Shown: positions 52,718 to 61,058 of the stretch, piece after piece | How positions within the stretch are numbered: position 1 is the stretch's first letter | Layout: each line of letters starts with the position of its first letter | Origin: Dechloromonas sp. Dech2017 | Lineage (GTDB): Bacteria > Pseudomonadota > Gammaproteobacteria > Burkholderiales > Rhodocyclaceae | Reading direction: 5' to 3' | NCBI GenBank assembly: GCA_009469585.1 | Contig: SSXW01000018.1 | Location: 1 to 64,000, forward strand | DNA: 64,000 nucleotides | Translations under genes and position numbers: made by a program | Notes under the pieces: model-generated | The model's input: only the letters and a program-made list of their open reading frames with translations | Databases searched by the model: none | Told to the model about the DNA's origin: nothing

Positions 52718-54124
52718 TCAGCGCAAAGAAGAAGTGGGTAGCGACAGCGTAAAGCAAGTCAATCCATTGGCTGAACAAACATCAACCCCACCGCCATGCG
52801 CAAGAACAATGGATCGCGTAATGGCCAGTCCGAGTCCTGAACTTTCCGTGGTCCGCTGCCGCGAGCTATCGACCCGATAAAACCGGTCGAATAGCCGAGG
52901 CAGATGTTCTGCCGGAATCTCGCTTCCGGTGTTCTCGACGGCAATATGCGTCATTCCATCATCAGTTTCGTTGATTTGTACGGTGACTACCCCGCCATTT
53001 GGCGTATGGCGCAATGCATTGGAAAGCAGATTGCTGACAGCACGTCGTAGCATCAGTCGGTCGCCGACTATTTGACCACTACCGGAGAGCGACAAAGCGA
53101 TCGCCTTCTCTTCGGCCAGCACGTCGTAATACTCCAGCAGGTCGCCGATTTCCTCGGCGAGGTCAATTGGCTCTTGATTGGGAATGATCTGCTTGTTGTC
53201 GGCCTTGGCCAGGAACAGCATGTCGGAAATGGTGCGCGACAAGCGCTCGAATTCTTCTGCGTTCGACGCCAGGATGTCCCGATAATCATCCGCCGAGCGC
53301 GCTTTCGAGAGCGTGACCTGGGTCTGGGTCAGCAGATTGCTGACTGGCGTTCGCAATTCGTGAGCAAGGTCCGAGGAAAAATCCGACAACCGCTGAAAGG
53401 ATTCTTCCAAGCGCGAAAGCATGCCATTCAGGGTGTCGGCCAGATCGGCCAATTCGAGGGGGATGGACTCTACCGGCAGGCGAGTATGTAGGTGGTTGGC
53501 GGTGATTTCGGCGGCCCTGAGCTTGATGGCCTGTAGCGGCAACAAACCTCGCCGGACAACAAACCAGCCCAACAGCCCCATGGCCAGGGTCGCCAACGCC
53601 ATGAACACCCACAGCGTTCCACGAAACGAACTCATGAAGTGCTCATGATGGGTGATGTCGGTGGCGATTGCTACGGTTAAATTGTCGCCGCCATCAGCGC
53701 CAAGCTTGACCATCGAGGAAATTCCTCGCCACGGCAGGCCGTCGTTGCTGGTCCATTTGACAGGACGCTCATTCCTTGGTGTCGAGCGGGGAGCCAGAAG
53801 ATCCTGAGGAAAAGCCATGGATTCGTTGGCATAGAGGGTCTCTCCATTCTGATGAAAGACGGCAACGATCAGACCATGGTGCCCTGTCAGTGCATCGTCC
53901 AGTCGCTGGGTCAGCGTTTCTTTGGGTTGGCTGCCCGGGTTCCGTTCCAGGATATGCTTTGCCAATTGCATTTTCCCGTTCAGCACCTCCATATCCTGTT
54001 CCTCGAAGTGGCGCTCGACAGAATTGCCAATGAGCAAGCCGAGCAGAAACAGTACGAAGGCCGAGGCCAGCGCGAATAGCAGGGTTAGCCGGAGTGTCAG
54101 CGAGGGGCCGCGGGTCGGGGTCAA
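52718..54124 (-). CDS. cusS: Heavy-metal sensor histidine kinase CusS
   Basis: A 468-residue inner-membrane kinase of the CusS/CopS/IrlS family. Helices at about 12-33 and 170-190 flank a periplasmic sensor loop of about 135 residues with His residues (TDITHHEHF) able to bind Cu(I)/Ag(I). HAMP, then His255 ([12 protein letters not shown]), the N box ([12 protein letters not shown]) and ESSGLGLAI follow. It phosphorylates CusR, whose gene overlaps by 4 bases. Confidence 0.93.
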   Translation of the reverse strand: MTPTRGPSLTLRLTLLFALASAFVLFLLGLLIGNSVERHFEEQDMEVLNGKMQLAKHILERNPGSQPKETLTQRLDDALTGHHGLIVAVFHQNGETLYANESMAFPQDLLAPRSTPRNERPVKWTSNDGLPWRGISSMVKLGADGGDNLTVAIATDITHHEHFMSSFRGTLWVFMALATLAMGLLGWFVVRRGLLPLQAIKLRAAEITANHLHTRLPVESIPLELADLADTLNGMLSRLEESFQRLSDFSSDLAHELRTPVSNLLTQTQVTLSKARSADDYRDILASNAEEFERLSRTISDMLFLAKADNKQIIPNQEPIDLAEEIGDLLEYYDVLAEEKAIALSLSGSGQIVGDRLMLRRAVSNLLSNALRHTPNGGVVTVQINETDDGMTHIAVENTGSEIPAEHLPRLFDRFYRVDSSRQRTTESSGLGLAITRSIVLAHGGGVDVCSANGLTCFTLSLPTSSLR

Positions 54125-54798
54125 TCGATTACCTCCAGGACATAGCCCATGCCGCGCACGGTGCGGATAAGTTTCGGCTCGAAACCATCATCAATTTTTA
54201 CACGTAGACGTTTGATCGCTACCTCAATGACGTTCGTGTCACTATCGAAATTCATATCCCAGACCTGAGAGGCGATCAGCGAGCGTGGCAGAACTTCACC
54301 TTGGCGGCGCAGCAACAGTTCGAGCAAAGCGAATTCCTTGGTAGTCAGATCGATGCGTTTGCCCGCCCGATTGACCCGGCGCCGCAGAAGGTCGAGTTCC
54401 AGGTCAGATGCACGCAGGAGCTCGGATTCCTTGGCCTTGCCACCTCGCCGCAACAGGGTCCGGACCCGCGCCAGCAATTCGGAAAAGGCAAAAGGTTTGA
54501 CCAAGTAGTCATCGGCCCCCAACTCCAGCCCCTTGACCCGGTCCTCGACTTGATCGCGGGCGGTCAGAAACAGTACCGGCATATCCTTGCCGGCCCGGCG
54601 AATGCCTTGCAGCACTTGCCAGCCGTCAATACCTGGCAGCATGACGTCGAGGATCGCCAGATCGTAGGCCTCGGTCAGTGCCAGATGCAGCCCATCGAGA
54701 CCGTTGGCGGTCAGATCGACGACGAAACCCGCCTCGATCAACCCCTGTTTGAGGTAGGTGCCGGTTTTGGTTTCGTCTTCCACCACAAGAATTTTCAT
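54121..54798 (-). CDS. cusR: Heavy-metal response regulator CusR
   Basis: A 225-residue OmpR-type regulator with Asp51 (ILDVMLPG), Lys in LVKPFAF and a winged-helix C-terminus ending [13 protein letters not shown]. The start at 54798 gives the family N-terminus [10 protein letters not shown]; a longer form by five codons exists. It likely binds the palindromic boxes at 54867 and 58814, activating the copper genes on the opposite strand. Confidence 0.94.
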   Translation of the reverse strand: MKILVVEDETKTGTYLKQGLIEAGFVVDLTANGLDGLHLALTEAYDLAILDVMLPGIDGWQVLQGIRRAGKDMPVLFLTARDQVEDRVKGLELGADDYLVKPFAFSELLARVRTLLRRGGKAKESELLRASDLELDLLRRRVNRAGKRIDLTTKEFALLELLLRRQGEVLPRSLIASQVWDMNFDSDTNVIEVAIKRLRVKIDDGFEPKLIRTVRGMGYVLEVID

Positions 54799-54866
54799 TG
54801 TTCTCTCCACCAATCATTGGCTATTGATGGCGCATTTTCCGTCGCTTTTAAAGGCCAATTGCCTAG

Positions 54867-54882
54867 ATTACGAAAATGTAAT
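54867..54882. promoter_or_regulatory. CusR/CopR box in the divergent cusRS promoter region
   Basis: ATTACGAAAATGTAAT is a palindrome (ATTAC-n6-GTAAT) of the copper-box type bound by CusR/CopR. It lies between cusR (start 54798) and the 54969 gene, so it can serve both directions. Confidence 0.8.
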
Positions 54883-54968
54883 CCGCAAGTCAGCAAGATG
54901 TTGGTTTGGCGAAAGCATGATGTCGATCATCGGGGCAAAAGACTCCGCATATTCCCAATGGAGGCATC

Positions 54969-55253
54969 ATGAAAATCATGGCGTTAACGGTCGCGCTCGC
55001 CGCGACACCCGCCTGGGCCGATTCCCATCCGCCCAAGGAACCGATACCCGAAACATCCTACCAATCGGCTTTCGCGGATTACAAACCGTTCCAGGATGAG
55101 ACGCTGCATGACTGGCGTCAGGTCAATGGCGAGATGGGTCGCCTGCGCGGACACATCGGGCATCTTGAAACCGGCCAAGCGGCTGGAGAGCCAGCCCATG
55201 AGCACGGAAACCCTGCTGAACGCACCCCACAGGCGACCGGAGATAAGCCATGA
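54969..55253 (+). CDS. Small exported protein of the copper cluster
   Basis: A 94-residue precursor with a signal peptide (MKIMALTVALAATPAWA). The mature protein is hydrophilic (SYQSAFADYKPFQDETLHDWRQVNGEMGRLRGHIGHL), with a His/Glu-bearing tail. It resembles uncharacterised proteins found at the head of copper-resistance operons. It overlaps the TolC gene by four bases and is first after the CusR box. The function is unknown; periplasmic copper binding is possible. Confidence 0.7.
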   Translation: MKIMALTVALAATPAWADSHPPKEPIPETSYQSAFADYKPFQDETLHDWRQVNGEMGRLRGHIGHLETGQAAGEPAHEHGNPAERTPQATGDKP

Positions 55254-56689
55254 CGTCCGCTCTCTCTTTGTTGCCGATGCGTCGCGGAAAACTGCTTGTC
55301 GCCACCGTCGGAATTCTCGGTTTGGCCGGTTGTGCCACGTTTTCGGACGATGGCGGATTCGGCCGTGTCGAGCAAACGACCCGCGAGCGTCTGGACAAGG
55401 ACGTCAAATGGGCGCGCAGCGATGCGGAGCGCTCGACACTGCAGGCCCGGGTCGGCGAACTGCTCGCCAATCCGCTAACGGCGGATGACGCGATTCAGCT
55501 TGCGCTCTACAACAATCGCGGCTTGCAGGCGGCGTTTTTCGACCTGGGGATCGGCGAGGCCGAACTGGTACAGGCGGGACGCTTGCCCAATCCTCATTTC
55601 TCGATGTTGCGTGCCAGCAAACCTGAGAACGGCATCCGTGAATACAAGATTGAACAGGCGCTGACCTTCAACATCTTCGCCCTGATCACCATGCCGCTGG
55701 CGGTCGAGGTGGAGAAACGCAAATTCGCCCAGGCGCAGCAACTGGCGGTGATCGATGTGGCCCGCCTGGCCGCTGAGGCCCGCCAAGCTTATTACACGGC
55801 GCTGGCTGCCGAGGAGTCCGTGCGTTACCTGCGTAAAGTCAGGCAGGCCGCCGAGGCAGGTGCCGAACTGGCCCGGCGCATGGCGTTGGTGGGCAATTTC
55901 AGCAAACTGCGCCAGACTCGCGAGCAAGCGTTCTATGCCGATGCGGCTTTGAACCTGGCCAGATCGGAGCAGTCGGCAATCGCGGCACGCGAACGCCTTG
56001 CTCGCGTGCTGGGCCTGCCTGATCGCAATGCCATTCGCTTGCCCAAACGACTCCCCGATTTGCCCAAGACGGTCGACGAGTTGCCGGGTGTCGAGCAGGC
56101 GGCGCTCGACCAACGCCTCGATCTGCAGGCAATCCGCCTCGAAACTGAGGCGCTGGCGAAGAATCTTGGCCTGTCCAAGGCGACCCGTTTCATCAACGTT
56201 CTCGAAGTCGGCCCGGCCCGGGTGCTCGAAGGCGCACGCGACAGCGGCTACAAGAAAGGCTACGAAATCAGCTTCGAATTGCCGATTTTCGATTGGGGTG
56301 GTTCCAAGGTGGCCAAGGCTGAATCGATTTACATGCAGGCGGTGGAGCGTGCCGGCGAATCGGCAATCAATGCCCGCTCGGAGGTTCGTGAGGCCTATCA
56401 CGCCTACCGAACCAATTACGACATTGCCCGCCATTACCGTGACGAGGTGGTCCCCCTCAACAAGCGGATTTCGGACGAGAACATGCTCCGCTACAACGGC
56501 ATGCTGATTGGCGTTTTCGACTTGCTCGCTGATGCCCGGACGCAGATCGGTAGCGTCAACAGCTATATCGAAACCTTGCGCGATTTCTGGATCGCTCGCG
56601 GTGATTTGGAAATGGCGATGATCGGCAAGCCGTCTTTGAATGCTTCGGCCCGAGCCACCATTGCGGCCACCGGCCGCGCCGACCATTAA
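55250..56689 (+). CDS. TolC-family outer membrane lipoprotein
   Basis: A 479-residue outer membrane factor with a lipobox (GLAGCATF, Cys28). Two TolC repeats are recognised (DDAIQLALYNNRGLQAAFFDLGIGEAELVQAGRLPNP... and ISFELPIFDWGGSKVAKAESIYM). It occurs with the multicopper oxidase rather than with an RND pump, so it may be a partner for CusBA or another exporter. A second outer membrane factor (cusC) is encoded at 59787. Start by the ATGA overlap. Confidence 0.85.
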   Translation: MTSALSLLPMRRGKLLVATVGILGLAGCATFSDDGGFGRVEQTTRERLDKDVKWARSDAERSTLQARVGELLANPLTADDAIQLALYNNRGLQAAFFDLGIGEAELVQAGRLPNPHFSMLRASKPENGIREYKIEQALTFNIFALITMPLAVEVEKRKFAQAQQLAVIDVARLAAEARQAYYTALAAEESVRYLRKVRQAAEAGAELARRMALVGNFSKLRQTREQAFYADAALNLARSEQSAIAARERLARVLGLPDRNAIRLPKRLPDLPKTVDELPGVEQAALDQRLDLQAIRLETEALAKNLGLSKATRFINVLEVGPARVLEGARDSGYKKGYEISFELPIFDWGGSKVAKAESIYMQAVERAGESAINARSEVREAYHAYRTNYDIARHYRDEVVPLNKRISDENMLRYNGMLIGVFDLLADARTQIGSVNSYIETLRDFWIARGDLEMAMIGKPSLNASARATIAATGRADH

Positions 56690-56702
56690 GGGGACATCCA
56701 TC

Positions 56703-58112
56703 ATGACCACACGTCGCGATTTTTTCAAAAACCTTGGCATGGCTGGCGGTGCCGTGGCGGCTGCCTCTGTCAGTTCCGTCGCGCTTGCCGCGTTGCCCGA
56801 ACTGGTGTCCATGGACAACCCGGACACGGCATCTCCACTGACTCCGCCCAACGGACGCCCCTACAATCCGGTCGTCACCCTTAACGGCTGGACTCTGCCT
56901 TGGCGCATGAACAACGGCGTCAAGGAGTTTCATTTGGTTGCAGAACCGGTTGTCCGCGAAATCGCTCCCGGCATGAAGGCTCACCTGTGGGGTTACAACG
57001 GACAAAGCCCCGGCCCGACCATCGAGGTGGTCGAGGGTGACCGGGTACGTATCTTTGTGACCAACCGGCTGCCGGAGCACACAACCATTCACTGGCACGG
57101 CCAGCGCTTGCCCAGCGGCATGGATGGCGTGGGCGGTCTCAACCAAAAGCAGATTCCGGTCGGCAAGACCTTCGTCTACGAGTTCGTCGCGCGTCGCCCC
57201 GGCACTTTCATGTATCACCCGCACGCTGACGAGATGACGCAGATGGCGATGGGCATGATGGGATTCTGGGTGACCCACCCGAAAGAGCGCCACCCGCTTA
57301 TCGAAACTGTCGACCGCGACTTCTGCTTCCTGTTGAATGCCTACGATATCGACCCCGGCAGCTACACGCCCAAGGTCAACACGATGCTCGATTTCAACCT
57401 CTGGACCTGGAATAGCAGGTCATTCCCCGGGATCGACTCGCTCAACGTCCGCAAGGGAGATAAGGTCCGCATCCGGATCGGCAATCTGACCATGACCAAT
57501 CATCCCATGCACCTGCACGGACACGAATTTGTCGTCAGTGGCACCGATGGCGGTCCGACGCCAATCGGCTCGCGTTGGCCCGAGGTGACCACCGACGTGG
57601 CGGTCGGCCAGATGCGGCAGCTTGATTTTCTCGCTGACGAAGAAGGCGACTGGGCTTTCCATTGCCACAAAAGTCATCACACGATGAACGCCATGGGGCA
57701 CGACGTGCCGACCATGATTGGCGTTGATCACCGAGGCGTCGTCAAGCAGATCACGGACTTGATACCCGACTACATGGTGATGGGGGAACGCGGGATGGCC
57801 GACATGGGCGAGATGGAAATGCCCATCCCCGACAACACGCTGCCGATGATGACCGGCCAAGGCCCTTATGGTGCGGTTGAAATGGGGGGCATGTTCTCCG
57901 TCCTCAAGGTCCGTCGCGACCAGAAACCAGGCGACTATCGCGATCCGGGATGGTACAAACAGCCAAAAAACACCCAAGCCTATGAATGGACCGGACCGGT
58001 GGCGGCCGCAACCCGCAGCCACGATGCCGGCAAGGGCGCGATGCGCCCAGCGGGCAAAGCGCAATCCCAGGAGGTCGTGGTCAGGAAGCCTGGCAGCCAC
58101 GGCCAACACTGA
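56703..58112 (+). CDS. Tat-exported multicopper oxidase
   Basis: A 469-residue periplasmic oxidase with a twin-arginine signal (TTRRDFFKNLGMAGG). Copper ligands are at HWH (130-132), HPH (172-174), HPMHLHGHEF (267-274) and HCHKSHHTMNAM (320-331), with type 1 Cys321, His326 and Met331. It probably oxidises Cu(I) to the less toxic Cu(II), as CueO/CopA do. It is shorter than CopA and lacks a Met-rich insert of CueO type, but has Met-rich runs at 177-186 and about 360-385. It directly follows the TolC lipoprotein gene. Confidence 0.92.
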   Translation: MTTRRDFFKNLGMAGGAVAAASVSSVALAALPELVSMDNPDTASPLTPPNGRPYNPVVTLNGWTLPWRMNNGVKEFHLVAEPVVREIAPGMKAHLWGYNGQSPGPTIEVVEGDRVRIFVTNRLPEHTTIHWHGQRLPSGMDGVGGLNQKQIPVGKTFVYEFVARRPGTFMYHPHADEMTQMAMGMMGFWVTHPKERHPLIETVDRDFCFLLNAYDIDPGSYTPKVNTMLDFNLWTWNSRSFPGIDSLNVRKGDKVRIRIGNLTMTNHPMHLHGHEFVVSGTDGGPTPIGSRWPEVTTDVAVGQMRQLDFLADEEGDWAFHCHKSHHTMNAMGHDVPTMIGVDHRGVVKQITDLIPDYMVMGERGMADMGEMEMPIPDNTLPMMTGQGPYGAVEMGGMFSVLKVRRDQKPGDYRDPGWYKQPKNTQAYEWTGPVAAATRSHDAGKGAMRPAGKAQSQEVVVRKPGSHGQH

Positions 58113-58141
58113 AATCACACCCATATCGCAGGAGATTTATC

Positions 58142-58804
58142 ATGAACAAACTACTCTTGGGCGCTCTGGCTACCATCGGCTTGGGCGCGGCAACGGCTGG
58201 GATCGTCGTCGTGGCCGGCGTCGTCGATGTCGGCGCCGACACCCCCCACAGTTCCTTCACCTACCAGGCGCTGACGTTTGCCCGCGAAAGGGCCATTGCC
58301 AGCCGTACGGGTGAAATCCAGATCCCGGCTGATCTTACCGATCCCGAGCGCGTGCGACGCGGGGCTGGCAACTATGCGGCAATGTGCGTCAATTGCCACC
58401 TGTCTCCGGAAGCGCCAGATTCGGAGATTCGCAAGGGGTTGTATCCGACTCCCCCCAATCTTTCCGACAAACCGGCTGCGCAATCGTCACGTGACGCTGC
58501 CCGCGATTTCTGGATCATCAAGCACGGCATCAAGGCTTCCGGTATGCCAGCCTGGTCGAAGGGCGGCATGGAGGATGAGGCCATTTGGGACCTGACGGCC
58601 TTCCTGCAAAAAATGCCTTTGCTGTCGGCGACCGCCTACGAGCAACTGGTGGCAGCCAGTGACGGTCATTCCCATGGCGGACTGGAAGGCCACGAGCAGG
58701 GGCATGGAGGCCACGAAGAGGCACCAGTAGCCCCGGTCGAGGAAAAACCGGCGGCCAAGGGCAAAAAAGCGCACAGCCATGACCACGGAGCTCACAAACA
58801 TTAA
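58142..58804 (+). CDS. Membrane-anchored cytochrome c with His-rich tail
   Basis: A 220-residue protein with an N-terminal hydrophobic segment (about 4-27), a class I cytochrome c domain with heme motif CVNCH (Cys82, Cys85, His86) and axial Met135 (SGMPAW), and a C-terminal tail rich in His/Glu/Lys (HSHGGLEGHEQGHGGHEE and HSHDHGAHKH). It could pass electrons from the multicopper oxidase or bind copper via the tail. It follows the oxidase gene by 29 bases. I know cytochromes beside copper oxidases, but not this tail; the pairing is suggestive only. Confidence 0.85.
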   Translation: MNKLLLGALATIGLGAATAGIVVVAGVVDVGADTPHSSFTYQALTFARERAIASRTGEIQIPADLTDPERVRRGAGNYAAMCVNCHLSPEAPDSEIRKGLYPTPPNLSDKPAAQSSRDAARDFWIIKHGIKASGMPAWSKGGMEDEAIWDLTAFLQKMPLLSATAYEQLVAASDGHSHGGLEGHEQGHGGHEEAPVAPVEEKPAAKGKKAHSHDHGAHKH

Positions 58805-58813
58805 CCCATGAAA

Positions 58814-58829
58814 ATTACAAAAATGTAAT
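58814..58829. promoter_or_regulatory. Second CusR/CopR box
   Basis: ATTACAAAAATGTAAT matches the 54867 box at 15 of 16 positions. It lies between the cytochrome gene and the DUF411 gene, 70 bases ahead of the latter, and likely drives a second copper-induced transcript. Confidence 0.8.
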
Positions 58830-58899
58830 CAGGCGGACAGCAAATTGTTGGCGTCGGCTGTCCATACTGACGCCACTCGACTGACACAGGAGATTTGCC

Positions 58900-59340
58900 A
58901 TGCGTAACCCCATTCTTGTTCTTGCTTTGAGTTCCGTCTTCGGCGCAGGCCTTTCCACTGCGGTGGCGGCCGGAGAAATGGTGGATGTTTACAAGAGCCC
59001 GAATTGTGGTTGCTGCGGGAAGTGGGTCGATCATCTGAAAGATGCGGGCTTTGAGGTCCGCTCGCACAACGTCATGGACGTTCCGGCGGCCCGCAAACAA
59101 TTGGGAATGCCAGACCGCCTCGGCTCTTGCCACACCGCCAAGGTAGCCGGCTATGTGGTCGAAGGCCATGTGCCGGTTGCCGACATCCAGCGCTTGCTCA
59201 AGGAAAAACCGAAAGCCCTCGGCATCGCGGTGCCCTCGATGCCCCCCGGTTCGCCAGGCATGGAAAGTTCGAAACCCGTTCCCTACAACACGCTGCTGGT
59301 CCAGGCCGGTGGCGAAACCAGCATCTTTGCCAAACATTGA
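58900..59340 (+). CDS. DUF411 metal-binding periplasmic protein
   Basis: A 146-residue precursor with a signal peptide. The mature protein has a thioredoxin-like CGCC motif (PNCGCCGKW, Cys36/38/39), and SCHTAKVAGYVVEGHVP with Cys77-His78, the family signature of DUF411. These are found with copper and mercury resistance genes and are thought to bind or transfer metal. It is the first gene after the second CusR box. Good ribosome site (GGAGA) before the ATG. Confidence 0.9.
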   Translation: MRNPILVLALSSVFGAGLSTAVAAGEMVDVYKSPNCGCCGKWVDHLKDAGFEVRSHNVMDVPAARKQLGMPDRLGSCHTAKVAGYVVEGHVPVADIQRLLKEKPKALGIAVPSMPPGSPGMESSKPVPYNTLLVQAGGETSIFAKH

Positions 59341-59361
59341 TCCCCCAAACAGGAGAAACTC

Positions 59362-59706
59362 ATGAAAGCACTTATCACCGCCTCACTGATCGCCTTTTCC
59401 ACCCTCGGCGCCGTTTCTGCCCAAGCTGCAAGCGACCATGCCGGGCATGCCATGGCCTCGCCGAGCGCCGCGTCTGCTGAAATGCAGATGATCGACGCTC
59501 AGGTCAAGAAAGTGGACAAGGCAGCCGGCAAAGTAACCTTGTCGCATGGCCCACTGACCAACCTGAACATGCCGGCGATGACCATGGTACTCAAGGTTTC
59601 CAATGTCGCCTGGTTGGACCAGATGAAAACCGGCGATAAGATTCGCTTCATGGCCGAAAACGTGAATGGTGCCATCACCGTCGTCCATTTCGAACCCGCC
59701 AAATAA
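59362..59706 (+). CDS. cusF: CusF-like periplasmic copper chaperone
   Basis: A 114-residue precursor. After the signal peptide, the CusF beta-barrel has the metal site with His62, Met73 and Met75 (LSHGPLTNLNMPAMTM). The Trp that covers Cu(I) in E. coli CusF (Trp44 there, in the sequence WPEMTM) is replaced by Met70 here, which may alter affinity or redox protection. It would carry Cu(I)/Ag(I) to the CusCBA pump. The gene follows DUF411 by 21 bases. Confidence 0.88.
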   Translation: MKALITASLIAFSTLGAVSAQAASDHAGHAMASPSAASAEMQMIDAQVKKVDKAAGKVTLSHGPLTNLNMPAMTMVLKVSNVAWLDQMKTGDKIRFMAENVNGAITVVHFEPAK

Positions 59707-59715
59707 CCCAATCGA

Positions 59716-59750
59716 CTGACGGCGAGACGGTGCTTACCTCTCGCTGTCAG
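59716..59750 (+). terminator. Weak hairpin between cusF and cusC
   Basis: CTGACGGCGAG pairs with CTCGCTGTCAG with one mismatch. There is no T run after it, so it may be an mRNA processing or stability element that sets higher cusF levels, rather than a full terminator. Confidence 0.4.
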
Positions 59751-59786
59751 CATGCTTCATAAAAACAAATATTGCAGGGAGGTCGC

Positions 59787-61058
59787 ATGCGCCGACTCAG
59801 GCCGTTACCCATTTTGATCCTGGCGCTTGCCACCGCCTTTGGGTCGCCCGTGCTTGCCCAAGACGCCGCCCTTGGTGCGAACGTGGACAGCCTGATCAAT
59901 TATGCCAAGACACGCAATCCGGAGTACGCCGCGATGCAGGCCGAGGCCGAAGCGTCAGGCGAGCGGGTGACGCCGGCCGGTGCCTTGCCCGACCCGAAGT
60001 TTCGGACCGAGTTGCGTGACATAACGCGGATGGGCGAACAGAGTGCCACGCTAGCCCCAAATCGCGTCGGCAGCACCCGTTACTTGCTGATGCAGGACAT
60101 ACCCTGGTTCGGCAAGCGTGACCTGAAGCGCGAAATCGCCGAGCTTGAAGCCGACGGCGCCAAGGGACGTGCGTTGGGCACCTGGGCCGATGTTGCCGGG
60201 CGGATCAAAGTCAATTTCGCCCAACTTTATTACGTGCACCGCAACAAACAACTGACTCGGGAAATTCTCGACCTGATGACCCGCCTGGAGAAAGTCGCCC
60301 AGGTGCGCTACGCCGGCGGCCTGGCGGCGCAGCAGGATGTCATCCGCGCCCAGGTCGAGCAGACCAACATGCGCAACGAATTGATTGCGCTGGAGACCGA
60401 ACAGCACCACCTGCATGCCCGGCTGAACGCCTTGCTGGCCCGCCCAAGCAATGCGTCCTTGCAGGAACCAGCGCAGTTGCGCAAACTGCCGGCTCCCGTG
60501 GCGCTGGATTACGCCACGCTGGAAGAGCGCGTGCGAACCCGCAACCCACAACTGTTCGCCGATGAATCGAAAATCAAAGCCGCCGAGAAATCCCGCGACC
60601 TGACCTACAAAAACCGCTATCCCGACTTTACGCTGGGGGTCTCCCCCATCCAGTACCAGAGCGCCATCAAGGAATGGGAGTTGATGGTCGAACTGAATAT
60701 CCCACTGCAACAGTCTTCGCGGCGGGCACAGGAGCGGGAATCGGAATCCATGCTCAATGCCGCGCGCTCGCGCAAGGAAGCCACCACCAACCAAGTCTCT
60801 GCCGAACTGGCCGAGGCTCTGGCCGGCATCGAAGCCGCCCGTCGCACGGAAAACCTGCTGACCAACAGCCTACTGCCACAGGCCGAACTGACCTTCAAGG
60901 CGGCACTGGCCGGCTACGAGACTGGCAAGGTCGATTTCGCCACCTTGCTCGATGCCCAGCGCCAAATCCGGCAGGCCAGACAAAACCAGCTTAAGGCCCA
61001 AGTCGACGCCCAGATGCGTCTGGCCGAAATCGAACGTCTTTTAGGGGAAGATCTATGA
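59787..61058 (+). CDS. cusC: CusC-like outer membrane factor (TolC family)
   Basis: A 423-residue channel with a signal peptide (LPILILALATAFGSPVLA) and no lipobox. TolC-type features include MLLDAQRQIRQAR-like SLLDAQ repeats (FATLLDAQRQIRQARQNQLKAQ) and the long coiled coils. It is the outer membrane partner of CusB and CusA, whose genes follow with a 4-base overlap. The start at 59787 has GGGAGG before it. The family is clear; whether it is CusC by descent is an inference from position. Confidence 0.87.
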   Translation: MRRLRPLPILILALATAFGSPVLAQDAALGANVDSLINYAKTRNPEYAAMQAEAEASGERVTPAGALPDPKFRTELRDITRMGEQSATLAPNRVGSTRYLLMQDIPWFGKRDLKREIAELEADGAKGRALGTWADVAGRIKVNFAQLYYVHRNKQLTREILDLMTRLEKVAQVRYAGGLAAQQDVIRAQVEQTNMRNELIALETEQHHLHARLNALLARPSNASLQEPAQLRKLPAPVALDYATLEERVRTRNPQLFADESKIKAAEKSRDLTYKNRYPDFTLGVSPIQYQSAIKEWELMVELNIPLQQSSRRAQERESESMLNAARSRKEATTNQVSAELAEALAGIEAARRTENLLTNSLLPQAELTFKAALAGYETGKVDFATLLDAQRQIRQARQNQLKAQVDAQMRLAEIERLLGEDL

